Assembly (NCBI GenBank): GCA_029549985.1
Contig: JAKPIB010000015.1
Location: forward strand, 17,603-81,602
From: Bacillota bacterium
GTDB lineage: Bacteria; Bacillota; Clostridia; Caldicoprobacterales; DTU083
Length of the DNA stretch: 64,000 nucleotides
Reading direction: 5' to 3'
The stretch's first letter is position 1, and each line of letters starts with the position of its first letter. Shown one piece after another: positions 51,822-62,022 of this stretch. The translations under genes were made by a program, and so were the position numbers. The notes under the pieces are model-generated. The model was not told the origin of the DNA. It saw only the letters and a program-made list of their open reading frames with translations, and searched no databases.

Positions 51822-52859
51822 ATGGATGATATACAGACTCTCATTGGCAGAGTTATCCCGGAAATGAAAGGTTTGTTCGAAAAGAGATATAATATACTCC
51901 GAGTGATATATGCCAATCAGCCTGTCGGCAGGAGGACCTTGTCCTGTATACTTGGGGTCGGTGAACGGATCATCCGCAGCGATACAGCAGTGCTCAAGGA
52001 AACAGGCCTTATCGATATAAGACCTGCTGGTATGTTTCTGACAAAAGAGGGCGAAGAGCTGCTTGATAAGCTGCGTGAGTATGCGGGTGCCCTTGGAGGC
52101 CTCAACGAGCTAGAGCTCAAACTGAAGGAAATACTGGGCATCAGCAGGGCCATCGTGGTCCCGGGCGAGCTGGACTCGGATCCAAGCGTACTGGTCGCTA
52201 TGGGCAAAGCAGCTTCGGTTTTACTGGAGAGTATGCTGACCGACGGTGTCAAGATCGCTGTGACAGGGGGCTCGAGCGTAGCAGCGGCTGCAAGCGCCAT
52301 GACACGGCACAGGACATACAGCGATATCCTGGTACTGCCGGCCAGGGGCGGTATCGGCAGGGAGGTCGAGCACCAGTCCAACACCCTGGCAGCAGTGTTT
52401 GCCAAGAAGCTGGGCGGCCAGTACAGGCTCCTGCACCTGCCGGATCAGCTTACGATAGAGGCTGCCGAATCCTTGCTCAATGATTCCTATACCCGCAGTG
52501 TCATCGATGATGTGAAAAAAGCAGATATACTGGTATGCGGCGTAGGCATAGCGGCGGAGATGGCCTTGAAACGCAATCTGTCAGCAGAACAGATAGAAGC
52601 GCTCAGGAGAGAGGGCGCAGTTGCCGAAGCCTTTGGGTACTACTTCGACAGCAAGGGTGAGATAATACTGGCTACCAGCACTATCGGCCTGGATATAGAG
52701 GACCTCAAATCCATACCCAGGGTGGTAGGCATAGCCGGCGGCAGGCAAAAGGCCCAGGCCATATCGGCAGTGCTCACCGGATGGAGAAACTGCACCCTGG
52801 TCACAGACGAGTCAGCCGCAAGGGAAATACTGAACCTGTCTACCGGCAGGAACGCCTGA
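51822..52859 (+). CDS. cggR: Central glycolytic genes regulator CggR (SorC family)
   Basis: 345 aa. The N-terminal winged helix ([28 protein letters not shown]) precedes the SorC sugar-binding domain ([45 protein letters not shown]). Fructose 1,6-bisphosphate is the expected inducer. AAGGGG precedes the ATG. It heads the operon with pgk, tpiA, gpmI and eno; gapA, which usually follows cggR, is absent. The operator just upstream implies autoregulation. Confidence 0.95.
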   Translation: MDDIQTLIGRVIPEMKGLFEKRYNILRVIYANQPVGRRTLSCILGVGERIIRSDTAVLKETGLIDIRPAGMFLTKEGEELLDKLREYAGALGGLNELELKLKEILGISRAIVVPGELDSDPSVLVAMGKAASVLLESMLTDGVKIAVTGGSSVAAAASAMTRHRTYSDILVLPARGGIGREVEHQSNTLAAVFAKKLGGQYRLLHLPDQLTIEAAESLLNDSYTRSVIDDVKKADILVCGVGIAAEMALKRNLSAEQIEALRREGAVAEAFGYYFDSKGEIILATSTIGLDIEDLKSIPRVVGIAGGRQKAQAISAVLTGWRNCTLVTDESAAREILNLSTGRNA

Positions 52860-52870
52860 TCAGTCAGCCT

Positions 52871-52888
52871 GCGGCGATCATAAGCCGC
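52871..52888 (+). other. Stem-loop between cggR and pgk
   Basis: GCGGC (52871-52875) and GCCGC (52884-52888) can pair with an 8-nt loop. In Bacillus the cggR-gapA mRNA is cut near a hairpin in this interval; a similar processing role here is inferred. Confidence 0.35.
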
Positions 52889-52920
52889 ATGATATAAATA
52901 TTATAGAAGGAGTGACCTTT

Positions 52921-54108
52921 ATGAACAAAAAATCTTTGAAAGATGTTTCAGTAAACGGCAAAAGGGTTATTGTAAGAGTTGACTTCAACGTTCCCCTTGA
53001 CAAGGAGCGCAATATAACCGACGATACCAGGATCCGTGCTGCCCTTCCGACCATACAGTATCTGCTTGAGAACAATGCAAAGGTTATACTTATGTCACAC
53101 CTGGGCAGACCGAAAGGGACAGGGTTTGAAGAGGAGTACAGCATGGCCCCTGTTGCAAAGCGCTTGAGTGAGCTGCTCGGCAAGGATGTTGTCATGGCAA
53201 CGGATGTCATAGGCGATAGCGCGACAGCGCTTGTCAACAGCCTGAAGGAAGGCGAGGTAGTCCTGCTCGAAAACCTGCGCTTCCACAAGGAGGAGACCAA
53301 GAACAATCCTGATTTTGCAAAAGCTCTGGCAAACTTCGGCGAGATTTATGTAAATGACGCCTTTGGTACAGCCCACAGGGCCCATGCATCAACAGAGGGC
53401 GTAGCTCATTATCTGCCGGCCGTAGCAGGATTCCTGCTCCAGAGGGAAATTGAGATCCTCGGCAAGGCCATAACGAACCCGGACCATCCCTTTGTTGCCA
53501 TCCTCGGCGGCGCCAAGGTTTCTGACAAGATAGGCGTTATAAACAACCTGATAGACAAGGTCGACACCCTCATTATCGGCGGCGGTATGGCTTATACCTT
53601 CTTCAAGGCCATGGGCTATGAGGTAGGCAACTCACTCCTGGAAGAGGACAAGGTCGAGCTTGCGAAAGAGCTTATGCAGAAAGCCAAGGACAAGGGAGTC
53701 AAGTTCATGCTGCCCGTTGACAACGTAGTTGCAAAAGAGTTCAAGCCCGATGCAGAGCACAAGGTTGTACCAAGCGATGCTATGCCCAAGGATTGGGAAG
53801 GCCTTGACATAGGACCTGAGTCCAGAAAGCTCTTTGGAGAGGAGATACTCAAGGCCAGGCTGGTAGTTTGGAACGGCCCCATGGGAGTATTCGAGATGCC
53901 TGCTTTCGCCAAGGGTACGGAAGCCATTGCCGACTATATGGGCAAATGCAGCGGCACAACGATCATAGGCGGTGGAGATTCTGCAGCAGCTGTTACCAAG
54001 CTCGGCTATGCTGACAAGATGACCCATATCTCAACTGGCGGAGGAGCCTCCCTGGAGTTCCTCGAGGGTATTGAGCTGCCAGGAGTAGCCGCTTTGAACG
54101 ACAAATAG
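52921..54108 (+). CDS. pgk: Phosphoglycerate kinase
   Basis: 395 aa from ATG 52921 after AGAAGGAGTG. Transfers phosphate from 1,3-bisphosphoglycerate to ADP. Signatures: [60 protein letters not shown] and GGGDSAAAV. Normal length. Second gene of the cggR operon. Confidence 0.97.
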   Translation: MNKKSLKDVSVNGKRVIVRVDFNVPLDKERNITDDTRIRAALPTIQYLLENNAKVILMSHLGRPKGTGFEEEYSMAPVAKRLSELLGKDVVMATDVIGDSATALVNSLKEGEVVLLENLRFHKEETKNNPDFAKALANFGEIYVNDAFGTAHRAHASTEGVAHYLPAVAGFLLQREIEILGKAITNPDHPFVAILGGAKVSDKIGVINNLIDKVDTLIIGGGMAYTFFKAMGYEVGNSLLEEDKVELAKELMQKAKDKGVKFMLPVDNVVAKEFKPDAEHKVVPSDAMPKDWEGLDIGPESRKLFGEEILKARLVVWNGPMGVFEMPAFAKGTEAIADYMGKCSGTTIIGGGDSAAAVTKLGYADKMTHISTGGGASLEFLEGIELPGVAALNDK

Positions 54109-54142
54109 GCTTATACCATTACATACACAAGGGAGATCGATT

Positions 54143-54889
54143 ATGAGAAGACCAATTATAGCCGGTAACTGGAAAATGAACAAAACACCCGACGAAGCAG
54201 CAGCCATGGTGAAGGAGCTGGCACCCCTGGTCAAGGATGCCGGAGCAGAAGTAGTGATCTGCGCTCCTTTCGTATCGATCCAGGCTGTAAAAGAAGCAGC
54301 CGCCGGGACCAACATAAAGGTCGGCGCTCAGAATATGCACTGGGAGGAAAAGGGAGCATACACCGGTGAAGTATCCCCCGTTATGCTGAAAGCTATCGGA
54401 GTAGAGTATGTCATAATCGGGCATTCTGAGAGAAGAGAATACTTTGCCGAGACCGATGAAACAGTCAGCAAGAAGGTGATCTCAGCCCTTGCCCATGGCT
54501 TGGTACCGATCGTATGTGTAGGCGAGACCCTGGCCCAGCGGGAGCAGGGTATAACCAGGGAGCTAGTTGAAAAACAGACGGAAGCTGCATTCAAAGGCGT
54601 ATCACCTGAGGACGTGAAGAAATGCGTCATAGCCTATGAACCGATATGGGCTATAGGGACAGGCAAGACGGCAACCAGTGAGGATGCCAACGAAATGATC
54701 GGATATATCCGTAAAACTATCGCAAGGACCCATGGAAGCGAGGCTGCCGAAGCAATGCGCATCCAATACGGCGGCAGCATGAAGCCCGAAAACGCCGCTG
54801 AGCTCATGGCAATGCCTGAGATAGACGGGGGCCTCGTAGGGGGCGCCAGCCTGAAGGCAGCGGATTTTGCACGGATAGTCAACTACTAA
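54143..54889 (+). CDS. tpiA: Triosephosphate isomerase
   Basis: 248 aa. Active-site residues visible: Lys in NWKMN, His in [10 protein letters not shown], Glu in [14 protein letters not shown], and the phosphate loop [15 protein letters not shown] precedes the ATG. 34 nt after pgk and 29 nt before the gpmI start; one operon. Confidence 0.97.
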   Translation: MRRPIIAGNWKMNKTPDEAAAMVKELAPLVKDAGAEVVICAPFVSIQAVKEAAAGTNIKVGAQNMHWEEKGAYTGEVSPVMLKAIGVEYVIIGHSERREYFAETDETVSKKVISALAHGLVPIVCVGETLAQREQGITRELVEKQTEAAFKGVSPEDVKKCVIAYEPIWAIGTGKTATSEDANEMIGYIRKTIARTHGSEAAEAMRIQYGGSMKPENAAELMAMPEIDGGLVGGASLKAADFARIVNY

Positions 54890-54918
54890 ACCTAATGCTT
54901 GAACCAGGAGGACATTTA

Positions 54919-56463
54919 ATGGCAAGAAAACTAACAGCCCTGATCATTATGGATGGTTTTGGGCTTAGCAGCAACAAGGAAGCCAATGCCGTAGCAGCAG
55001 CAAATACACCCAACTTCGACAGGCTGTGGTCTGAGTATCCCCATACAACGATAGGAGCAAGCGGTCTTGATGTCGGGCTGCCCGAAGGACAGATGGGCAA
55101 TTCGGAGGTCGGGCACTTGAACATCGGCGCAGGCAGGATCGTATATCAGGATTTCACCAGGATCAGCAAAGCCATAAAGGACGGGGACTTTTTTGAAAAC
55201 CCTGTGTTTCTGGATGCCGTTGACCATGTAAAGCGCAACAACACAAAGCTGCACCTGATGGGCCTTGTTTCGGAAGGCGGAGTACACAGCCATGTTGAGC
55301 ACATGTATGCGCTGGTAGAGCTGGCAAAGCGGAATGGCTTGCCGCAGGTATACATACATGCCTTCATGGACGGCCGGGACGTGCCGCCGGCAAGCGGTAA
55401 AGCCACCCTGGAAACGGTCGAAGCCCGGCTTGAGGAAATGGGCTTTGGCAAAATCGCTACCGTATCCGGCAGGTATTATGCCATGGACCGGGACAAGCGG
55501 TGGGACCGGGTACAGAGGGCCTATAATGCCCTGGTGCTCGGCGAAGGCCAGTATGCATCCGGCTCCGTAGAGGCAATGCAGCGATCCTATGAGGCAGGCG
55601 AGACCGATGAGTTCGTCAAACCCACAGTTATCCTGGAAAACGGCAGTCCTGTCGCCACGATAGACAGCAACGATGCAATAATATTTTTCAACTTCAGGCC
55701 TGACAGGGCCAGGGAGCTGACGAGAAGCTTCATAGAGCCGGATTTCAAGGAGTTTGAAAGAGCAAAGGGCTATTTCCCGGTAAAATATGTTTCCATGACC
55801 CAATACGATGAGACATTTACAAACCTGGCAGTTGCATATGGTCCTGAGTCACTGGACAATACCCTGGGTGAATATCTGAGCAGCAAGGGGATAAGGCAGC
55901 TTAGGATCGCAGAGACTGAAAAATATGCCCATGTCACCTTCTTCTTCAATGGCGGCGTTGAAGCACCGAATCCGGGTGAAGACAGGGTCCTGATCCCCTC
56001 ACCCAAGGTGCCGACCTATGACATGCAGCCGTATATGAGCGCCCCGGAGGTGACGGAAGAGGTGCTCAGAAGGATAGAATCAGGCGTATACGACGTGATC
56101 ATACTCAATTATGCCAACTGTGACATGGTAGGCCACACCGGGGATTTCAAGGCGGCTGTCGAAGCGGTCGAGACCGTGGACAAGTGCCTGGGCAGAGTCG
56201 TGGATGCTATCCTGAACGCAGGGGGCACTGTACTGATAACCGCTGATCACGGCAATGCAGAGCAGATGGTCGATTATGTAACAGGCCAGCCCCATACTGC
56301 TCATACTTCCAATCCGGTTCCCCTGATACTGGCAGATAACAGTCTAAAGGACGTCAGGCTGCGGGCTGACGGACGGCTTGCAGATCTGGCCCCAACCATG
56401 CTTGATCTTATGAACATCGAAAAACCGGCTGAAATGTCAGGCAACAGCCTGATTATCAAATGA
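54919..56463 (+). CDS. gpmI: 2,3-bisphosphoglycerate-independent phosphoglycerate mutase
   Basis: 514 aa from ATG 54919, after AGGAGG. Interconverts 3- and 2-phosphoglycerate with two manganese ions. The phosphoserine nucleophile is S62 in [17 protein letters not shown]. Metal motifs: [19 protein letters not shown] and [11 protein letters not shown]. Typical length. Between tpiA and eno. Confidence 0.97.
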   Translation: MARKLTALIIMDGFGLSSNKEANAVAAANTPNFDRLWSEYPHTTIGASGLDVGLPEGQMGNSEVGHLNIGAGRIVYQDFTRISKAIKDGDFFENPVFLDAVDHVKRNNTKLHLMGLVSEGGVHSHVEHMYALVELAKRNGLPQVYIHAFMDGRDVPPASGKATLETVEARLEEMGFGKIATVSGRYYAMDRDKRWDRVQRAYNALVLGEGQYASGSVEAMQRSYEAGETDEFVKPTVILENGSPVATIDSNDAIIFFNFRPDRARELTRSFIEPDFKEFERAKGYFPVKYVSMTQYDETFTNLAVAYGPESLDNTLGEYLSSKGIRQLRIAETEKYAHVTFFFNGGVEAPNPGEDRVLIPSPKVPTYDMQPYMSAPEVTEEVLRRIESGVYDVIILNYANCDMVGHTGDFKAAVEAVETVDKCLGRVVDAILNAGGTVLITADHGNAEQMVDYVTGQPHTAHTSNPVPLILADNSLKDVRLRADGRLADLAPTMLDLMNIEKPAEMSGNSLIIK

Positions 56464-57789
<1,326 letters not shown>

Positions 57790-57813
57790 GCATAAGACAG
57801 CATTAGCTTTAAC

Positions 57814-57849
57814 TGCAGGAGCGGGGGCATCACGTCCCCGCTCCATGCA
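57814..57849 (+). terminator. Stem-loop after eno
   Basis: GGAGCGGGG (57818-57826) and CCCCGCTCC (57836-57844) form a perfect 9-bp GC-rich stem; TGCA flanks add 4 bp. The T-run is poor, so some read-through into secG is likely. Confidence 0.65.
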
Positions 57850-57917
57850 ATTATTCCTTGCATTCAATGAGCACATATGATAAACTATTCCTGCTAAATA
57901 CATAAGGAGGGATAACT

Positions 57918-58157
57918 ATGGGCCCGCTTTCAATTATACTTGTAATAGTTCTTGTTTTGATAGAGCTGTTTTTAATAGCTGTAGTACTGCTTCAATCAGG
58001 CAAAAATGCGGGATTGTCTGGTACGATTGCCGGAGGTGCCGAGACCTTCTTTGGCAAGAACAAGGCAAAGAGCTTCGAAGGAAAGCTGGAATTAGCCACC
58101 AAGGTATCTGCCACAGCATTTATAGTAATTTCGATCATATTGACTCTGCTTGCCTGA
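57918..58157 (+). CDS. secG: Preprotein translocase subunit SecG
   Basis: 79 aa, two membrane helices (about 3-25 and 58-78) joined by a polar loop with the family motif LLQSGKNAGLSGTIAGGAETFFGK. Helps the SecYEG channel. AAGGAGGG precedes the ATG. The order eno-secG-rnr-smpB-ssrA is common in Firmicutes. Confidence 0.95.
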   Translation: MGPLSIILVIVLVLIELFLIAVVLLQSGKNAGLSGTIAGGAETFFGKNKAKSFEGKLELATKVSATAFIVISIILTLLA

Positions 58158-58188
58158 TGCTTCATTGAATCATATGCAGATCGTTAAA

Positions 58189-58213
58189 GAACGGCCTTAC
58201 GGGTCGTTTTTTT
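58189..58213 (+). terminator. Terminator of secG
   Basis: AACGGCC pairs with GGGTCGTT (one G-U pair) around TTAC, followed by a T-run (58207-58213). Confidence 0.75.
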
Positions 58214-58302
58214 AATTGTGAAAATAATTGATTATAAACTGCCCATGTGGTTAACATATATAAATGCATGCTGAGTTTAAGAAACTAATGGAGGAAAGAC
58301 AA

Positions 58303-60501
58303 TTGGACCTACATGAAAGGATATTGGAATTACTGGCCCAGAAGGACAAGATGCCCCTATATGAGGAGCAGATTGCGGATGAGCTGGAGCTGACGGACGA
58401 GGAAGCAAAGGAGCTCAAAGCCACTCTGGATGACATGCTTGGAGACGGCCGGCTGATTCTGACTAAAAAGAAGAAATACGGGCTGCCCGAGGATTTCGGG
58501 TACAGGGCAGGCAGGCTGCAGGGAAGTCCCAAGGGCTATGGCTTTCTCATACCTGACAACAATGAACTGGAGGATATCTTTGTCCCGGCTGAATGCCTAA
58601 ACGGTGCCATGCACAATGACAGGGTACTGGTCAAAGTATACAAGAGCGCCGGCAAGGATTCGAGGGCAGGAGAAGGAGAAGTGGTCCGGGTACTTCAGCG
58701 GGCCAACAAAACCGTGGTCGGCACATTCGAGATGGATAAGTATTTTGGCTTTGTGGTGCCTGACGACAAGCGGATAACTCAGGATATCTTCATACCGAGG
58801 GATGAGATAAACGGGGCCAAGCCTGGGTTCAAGGTCGTTGCAGAGCTATACAGGTGGCCTGACAACCGCCGCAACCCCGAAGGCAGGATCATAGAGGTCC
58901 TTGGCCACAAGGATGACGTAGGGACTGATATTCTGTCTATAATCAGGCAGTTTGAACTGCCCGAGGGATTCCCTGCCGAAGTGGCCAGAGCGGCCGAAAG
59001 CGTCCCGCAAGAGATTCCTGAGGAAGAAATCAGGAAGCGAAGAGACCTGAGGAACATGAAAATATTCACCATCGACGGAGCGGATGCAAAGGACCTGGAC
59101 GACGCTGTATCGATCGAGAAGCTGGAAAACGGCAATTACCTTTTAGGTGTCCATATCGCGGACGTAAGCCATTATGTTAGGGAAAAGAGCCCCTTGGACC
59201 TTGAGGCCATGAAGCGGGGGACCAGCGTGTACCTGGTCGACAGGGTCATACCTATGCTTCCGAAGGAGCTATCCAACGGCATATGCAGCTTAAATCCCAG
59301 AGAAGACAGGCTGACCCTTTCGGTCTTCATGGAAATAGACATTAACGGTGATGTTGTCGACTATAAGATAGAGGAAACGGTTATACGCTCAGTAGAACGG
59401 ATGACCTATGAGGATGTGAACAGGATACTGGAAGACGGTGATCCTGAGCTTATCATGAAATACAGTCACCTGATAGAGGATTTCCGGCAAATGGAGATCC
59501 TTAGCAAAATACTGCGAAACAAAAGGATGAGAAGGGGTAGCCTGGATTTTGACATAGACGAAGCAAAAATCACCCTGGATATAAAGGGAAAGCCGGTTGA
59601 TGTGAAAGCCTATGAACGAGGCGTTTCCAACAGAATAATAGAAGAGTTCATGCTGGTGTGCAATGAAACCATAGCGGAGCATATGACATGGAGCGAAGTA
59701 CCCTTTATGTACCGCGTGCACGAGGAACCCACCGTAGAAAAGATGCTTGACTTCAACGAATTCATCCATAACTTCGGATATCATTTGAAGGGCATAGGGG
59801 GCGAGATCCATCCAAAATCCCTGCAGGATCTGCTGGAAAAAATCAAAGGTACCAGAGAAGAGGACATAATCAGTGCCGTTATGCTGCGCTCCCTGAAAAA
59901 GGCCCGGTACAGCAGTGAACCCCTGGGGCATTTCGGCCTGGCTGCAAAGTATTATACCCATTTCACCTCTCCCATAAGGCGGTATCCTGACCTTACCATA
60001 CACAGGATCATAAAGGAATTTTTGCACGGTGAGATAACTGAGGACAGGGCAGAACAACTGGAGATCACCCTGCCGGAGCTTGCGGACCACTGCTCCCTGC
60101 GGGAGAGGATCGCAGATGAGGCCGAACGGGAAACTGATAATTTGAAGAAGGCTGAATTCATGCTGGACAAGATCGGGCTGGATTATGAGGGCATAATATC
60201 AGGCGTGACGAACTACGGTTTCTATGTCCAGCTTGAGAATACTGTAGAGGGGCTGGTCAGAGTCACAGCTTTGGACGATGATTATTACGTATACAACGAA
60301 AAGCACTATTGCCTGATCGGTGAACGCACTAAAAAGGTGTACCGGCTGGGAGACACGGTCCGGATAAAGGTGGCCGGAGTAGATCTGGCAACGCACAATA
60401 TCGACTTCGTCCTGGCTGATGACCTTCAGGCAGAGGAGCGCATAGACACAAGCCGGCAGACAAAGAAAAACAAGAAGAAGAAGCGGAGCAAGGGCCGATA
60501 G
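58303..60501 (+). CDS. rnr: Ribonuclease R
   Basis: 732 aa from TTG 58303, 6 nt after GGAGGAA; an ATG at 58264 lacks a ribosome site. 3'-to-5' exoribonuclease that can degrade structured RNA. Order: N-terminal helix-turn-helix-like region, two cold-shock domains (GYGFLIPDN, YFGFVVPDD), RNB catalytic domain with TIDGADAKDLDDAVS (metal Asp), then S1 domain (GVTNYGFYVQLENTVEGLV) and a Lys-rich tail (KKNKKKKRSKG). Together with SmpB and tmRNA it clears mRNAs on stalled ribosomes. Confidence 0.96.
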   Translation: MDLHERILELLAQKDKMPLYEEQIADELELTDEEAKELKATLDDMLGDGRLILTKKKKYGLPEDFGYRAGRLQGSPKGYGFLIPDNNELEDIFVPAECLNGAMHNDRVLVKVYKSAGKDSRAGEGEVVRVLQRANKTVVGTFEMDKYFGFVVPDDKRITQDIFIPRDEINGAKPGFKVVAELYRWPDNRRNPEGRIIEVLGHKDDVGTDILSIIRQFELPEGFPAEVARAAESVPQEIPEEEIRKRRDLRNMKIFTIDGADAKDLDDAVSIEKLENGNYLLGVHIADVSHYVREKSPLDLEAMKRGTSVYLVDRVIPMLPKELSNGICSLNPREDRLTLSVFMEIDINGDVVDYKIEETVIRSVERMTYEDVNRILEDGDPELIMKYSHLIEDFRQMEILSKILRNKRMRRGSLDFDIDEAKITLDIKGKPVDVKAYERGVSNRIIEEFMLVCNETIAEHMTWSEVPFMYRVHEEPTVEKMLDFNEFIHNFGYHLKGIGGEIHPKSLQDLLEKIKGTREEDIISAVMLRSLKKARYSSEPLGHFGLAAKYYTHFTSPIRRYPDLTIHRIIKEFLHGEITEDRAEQLEITLPELADHCSLRERIADEAERETDNLKKAEFMLDKIGLDYEGIISGVTNYGFYVQLENTVEGLVRVTALDDDYYVYNEKHYCLIGERTKKVYRLGDTVRIKVAGVDLATHNIDFVLADDLQAEERIDTSRQTKKNKKKKRSKGR

Positions 60502-60537
60502 GCAAGAGGTCAAACAGCCGTACAGCGAGGGCGGGTG

Positions 60538-60566
60538 TTGACAACAGGTCTTCAGTATGGTATAGT
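60538..60566 (+). promoter_or_regulatory. Promoter of smpB-ssrA
   Basis: TTGACA (60538-60543), 17-bp spacer, TATAGT (60561-60566). Confidence 0.78.
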
Positions 60567-60585
60567 TACTATTGTTGAATGATGC

Positions 60586-60620
60586 ACCCTATTTGTACAT
60601 CGCAAATAGGGTTATTTTAT
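60586..60620 (+). terminator. Terminator-like hairpin in the smpB leader
   Basis: ACCCTATTTG (60586-60595) pairs with CAAATAGGGT (60603-60612) and is followed by TATTTTAT. It lies 20 nt after the promoter and before smpB, so it could attenuate smpB-ssrA or merely end transcripts coming from rnr. Confidence 0.55.
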
Positions 60621-60641
60621 CGATTGGATGCTGATTATTCG

Positions 60642-61109
60642 ATGGCCGGTGAAGGAAGAAAGATAGTAGCACAGAATAAAAAAGCCCGTCACGATTATTT
60701 TATAGAAGAGACTTACGAAGCGGGCATAGTTCTGACCGGGACAGAGGTCAAATCCATCCGCCAGGGCAAGGTCAACCTGAAGGATAGCTATGCGGACATA
60801 AAGCACGGTGAGGTGCATGTGCATAATATGCATATAAGCCCATATGAAAAGGGCAACATCTTCAACCGTGATCCTCTCCGCAGCCGGAAGCTCCTCCTCC
60901 ACAAGAGGGAGATCAACAAGCTTATCGGCTATACCCAGCAGAAGGGTTATTCATTGGTACCTCTTCAGCTGTACCTTACCAGAGGCCTTGTGAAGGTCGA
61001 GCTTGCGGTCGCCAAAGGCAAGAAGCTTTACGACAAGCGTGAAGATATAGCCCGGCGTGACGCAAAGCGAGAGATGGAAAGGGCCTTCAAGGAACGAGGC
61101 AGAATGTAG
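60642..61109 (+). CDS. smpB: SsrA-binding protein SmpB
   Basis: 155 aa from ATG 60642, which gives the normal SmpB length; the longer frame from 60579 would start inside the leader hairpin region. The ribosome site is weak. It binds tmRNA and lets it enter stalled ribosomes. Signatures: [24 protein letters not shown] with [29 protein letters not shown], and the basic C-tail ([17 protein letters not shown]). The tmRNA gene starts 19 nt downstream. Confidence 0.95.
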   Translation: MAGEGRKIVAQNKKARHDYFIEETYEAGIVLTGTEVKSIRQGKVNLKDSYADIKHGEVHVHNMHISPYEKGNIFNRDPLRSRKLLLHKREINKLIGYTQQKGYSLVPLQLYLTRGLVKVELAVAKGKKLYDKREDIARRDAKREMERAFKERGRM

Positions 61110-61221
61110 CGGCTGCGCGTATAATCATGGGGGCGTATTGGTTTCGACGGGGATGATAGAGGCGCGAGAAGCGAGTCGCGGACTCCGGGGCCGCGTAAAC
61201 AACCTGGAATTAAAAATAAAC

Positions 61222-61254
61222 GCTAACAACGATAATTTAGCATTCGCAGCCTAA
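61222..61254 (+). other. tmRNA tag-peptide reading frame
   Basis: The resume codon GCT begins ANNDNLAFAA followed by TAA. The C-terminal LAFAA is a degradation signal of the kind read by ClpXP-type proteases. Confidence 0.9.
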
Positions 61255-61464
61255 GGCTGTGACGTCCGCCCTGCAGCACCCGCACTGCAAGAGCCGGGCG
61301 CCAGATTCGCGGGGAACCAGCCTGCCTAAGCTTTGCGGCAGGTGGGATCGATGAAGCTACTGAAGCTTAAATCCTGTCAGTAGGGAGTTAAGCGGAGGGA
61401 ACGTCAAAACACTGACTGCACTCGGAGAAGCTCTCGCCGATATATCTTCGGACAGGGGTTCGAC

Positions 61465-61741
61465 TCATAAAAGAATCGCCTTACCGGGCGACCGGTAAGT
61501 GAAAACTCGGCTTTATCGGTGAAACCGTAGCGCACATGCGCCGGCAACGCCGAGGGGTATGTGGGGAAACCCAACAGCCCTGTATCGACTTATAGGCATC
61601 TACGGGTGAGACCTAAGATGTACTAGGATGGAAGAGTCGAGATCAAGTCTCAATATATATCTTCCATAATACGCCGAGGGACTCAAAGTCGCATTTGAGT
61701 TCAAGACATAGTCAGCACCATTGGAAACAATGGATCATGTG
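61465..61741 (+). mobile_element. ORF-less group I intron in the tmRNA T-loop
   Basis: 277 nt. P1: exon CGAC plus intron TC (61461-61466) pairs with GAATCG (61473-61478). P2: CTTACCGG/CCGGTAAG around GCGA (61480-61499). P7: GACT (61680-61683) with AGTC (61710-61713) in AAGACATAGTC, the classic group I 3' core sequence. P8: CAAA/TTTG nearby, extended by flanking pairs. P9-type hairpin CCATTG-GAAA-CAATGG (61718-61733). The last base is G (61741). The first two intron bases (TC) equal the first two of the 3' exon, allowing P10. No homing endonuclease frame. P3-P6 were not fully drawn. Confidence 0.9.
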
Positions 61742-61764
61742 TCCCCTCGCCTCCACCAGTTAAC

Positions 61765-61797
61765 AAAAGGACTGTCAATAATATTGACAGTCCTTTT
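61765..61797 (+). terminator. Terminator of ssrA
   Basis: AAAAGGACTGTCAA (61765-61778) pairs with TTGACAGTCCTTTT (61784-61797), a perfect 14-bp stem ending in T-run. Confidence 0.9.
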
Positions 61798-61961
61798 ATG
61801 TTGTTAAAAACGCGCAATACTGCTATTAGGTTATAACAGATGAGATTCTCACATCTAAGGCGAGGATATGAAGTGTCTGTTGAGCTGGTAACAAGACTAA
61901 AGGGCGGGATCTGCAATTGCATCTCATTCCGTAACGGATAGTTTAGCAGCATAACAGCAAG

Positions 61962-61998
61962 AAACGCTGGTTCCGGCAATCTGCAAGCCAGCGTTTTA
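61962..61998. terminator. Bidirectional terminator between ssrA and the CapA gene
   Basis: AAACGCTGG (61962-61970) pairs with CCAGCGTTT (61988-61996), T-runs on both sides. The stretch 61798-61961 holds no gene I can support. Confidence 0.75.
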
Positions 61999-62022
61999 TT
62001 TTGTTATCAGAGTGTATGAGGG

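Larger units (their letters stand above)
61129..61758 (+). ncRNA. ssrA: tmRNA gene, interrupted by a group I intron
   Basis: Starts GGGGGCGTATTGGTTTCGACGGGG and ends CGCCTCC-A-CCA; the two ends form the acceptor stem. The span is 630 nt, but removal of 277 nt (61465-61741) leaves exons of 336 and 17 nt, 353 nt in all, the usual size. The join restores the T-arm AGGGG-TTCGACT-CCCCT. The tag reading frame is at 61222-61254. No own strong promoter: TATAAT at 61120 is only 3 nt from the 5' end, so the RNA is probably processed from an smpB transcript by RNase P. Rescues stalled ribosomes with SmpB. Confidence 0.96.

Noticed and set aside
61057..61254. 65-codon frame ending in the tmRNA tag
   Set aside because: It begins inside smpB and ends at the tag stop codon; only the last ten codons are translated, from the tmRNA resume site.
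61465..61741. Insertion-sequence or IStron-type element inside ssrA
   Set aside because: The insert has no transposase frame, no terminal inverted repeats and no target duplication; the fold is that of a group I intron alone.
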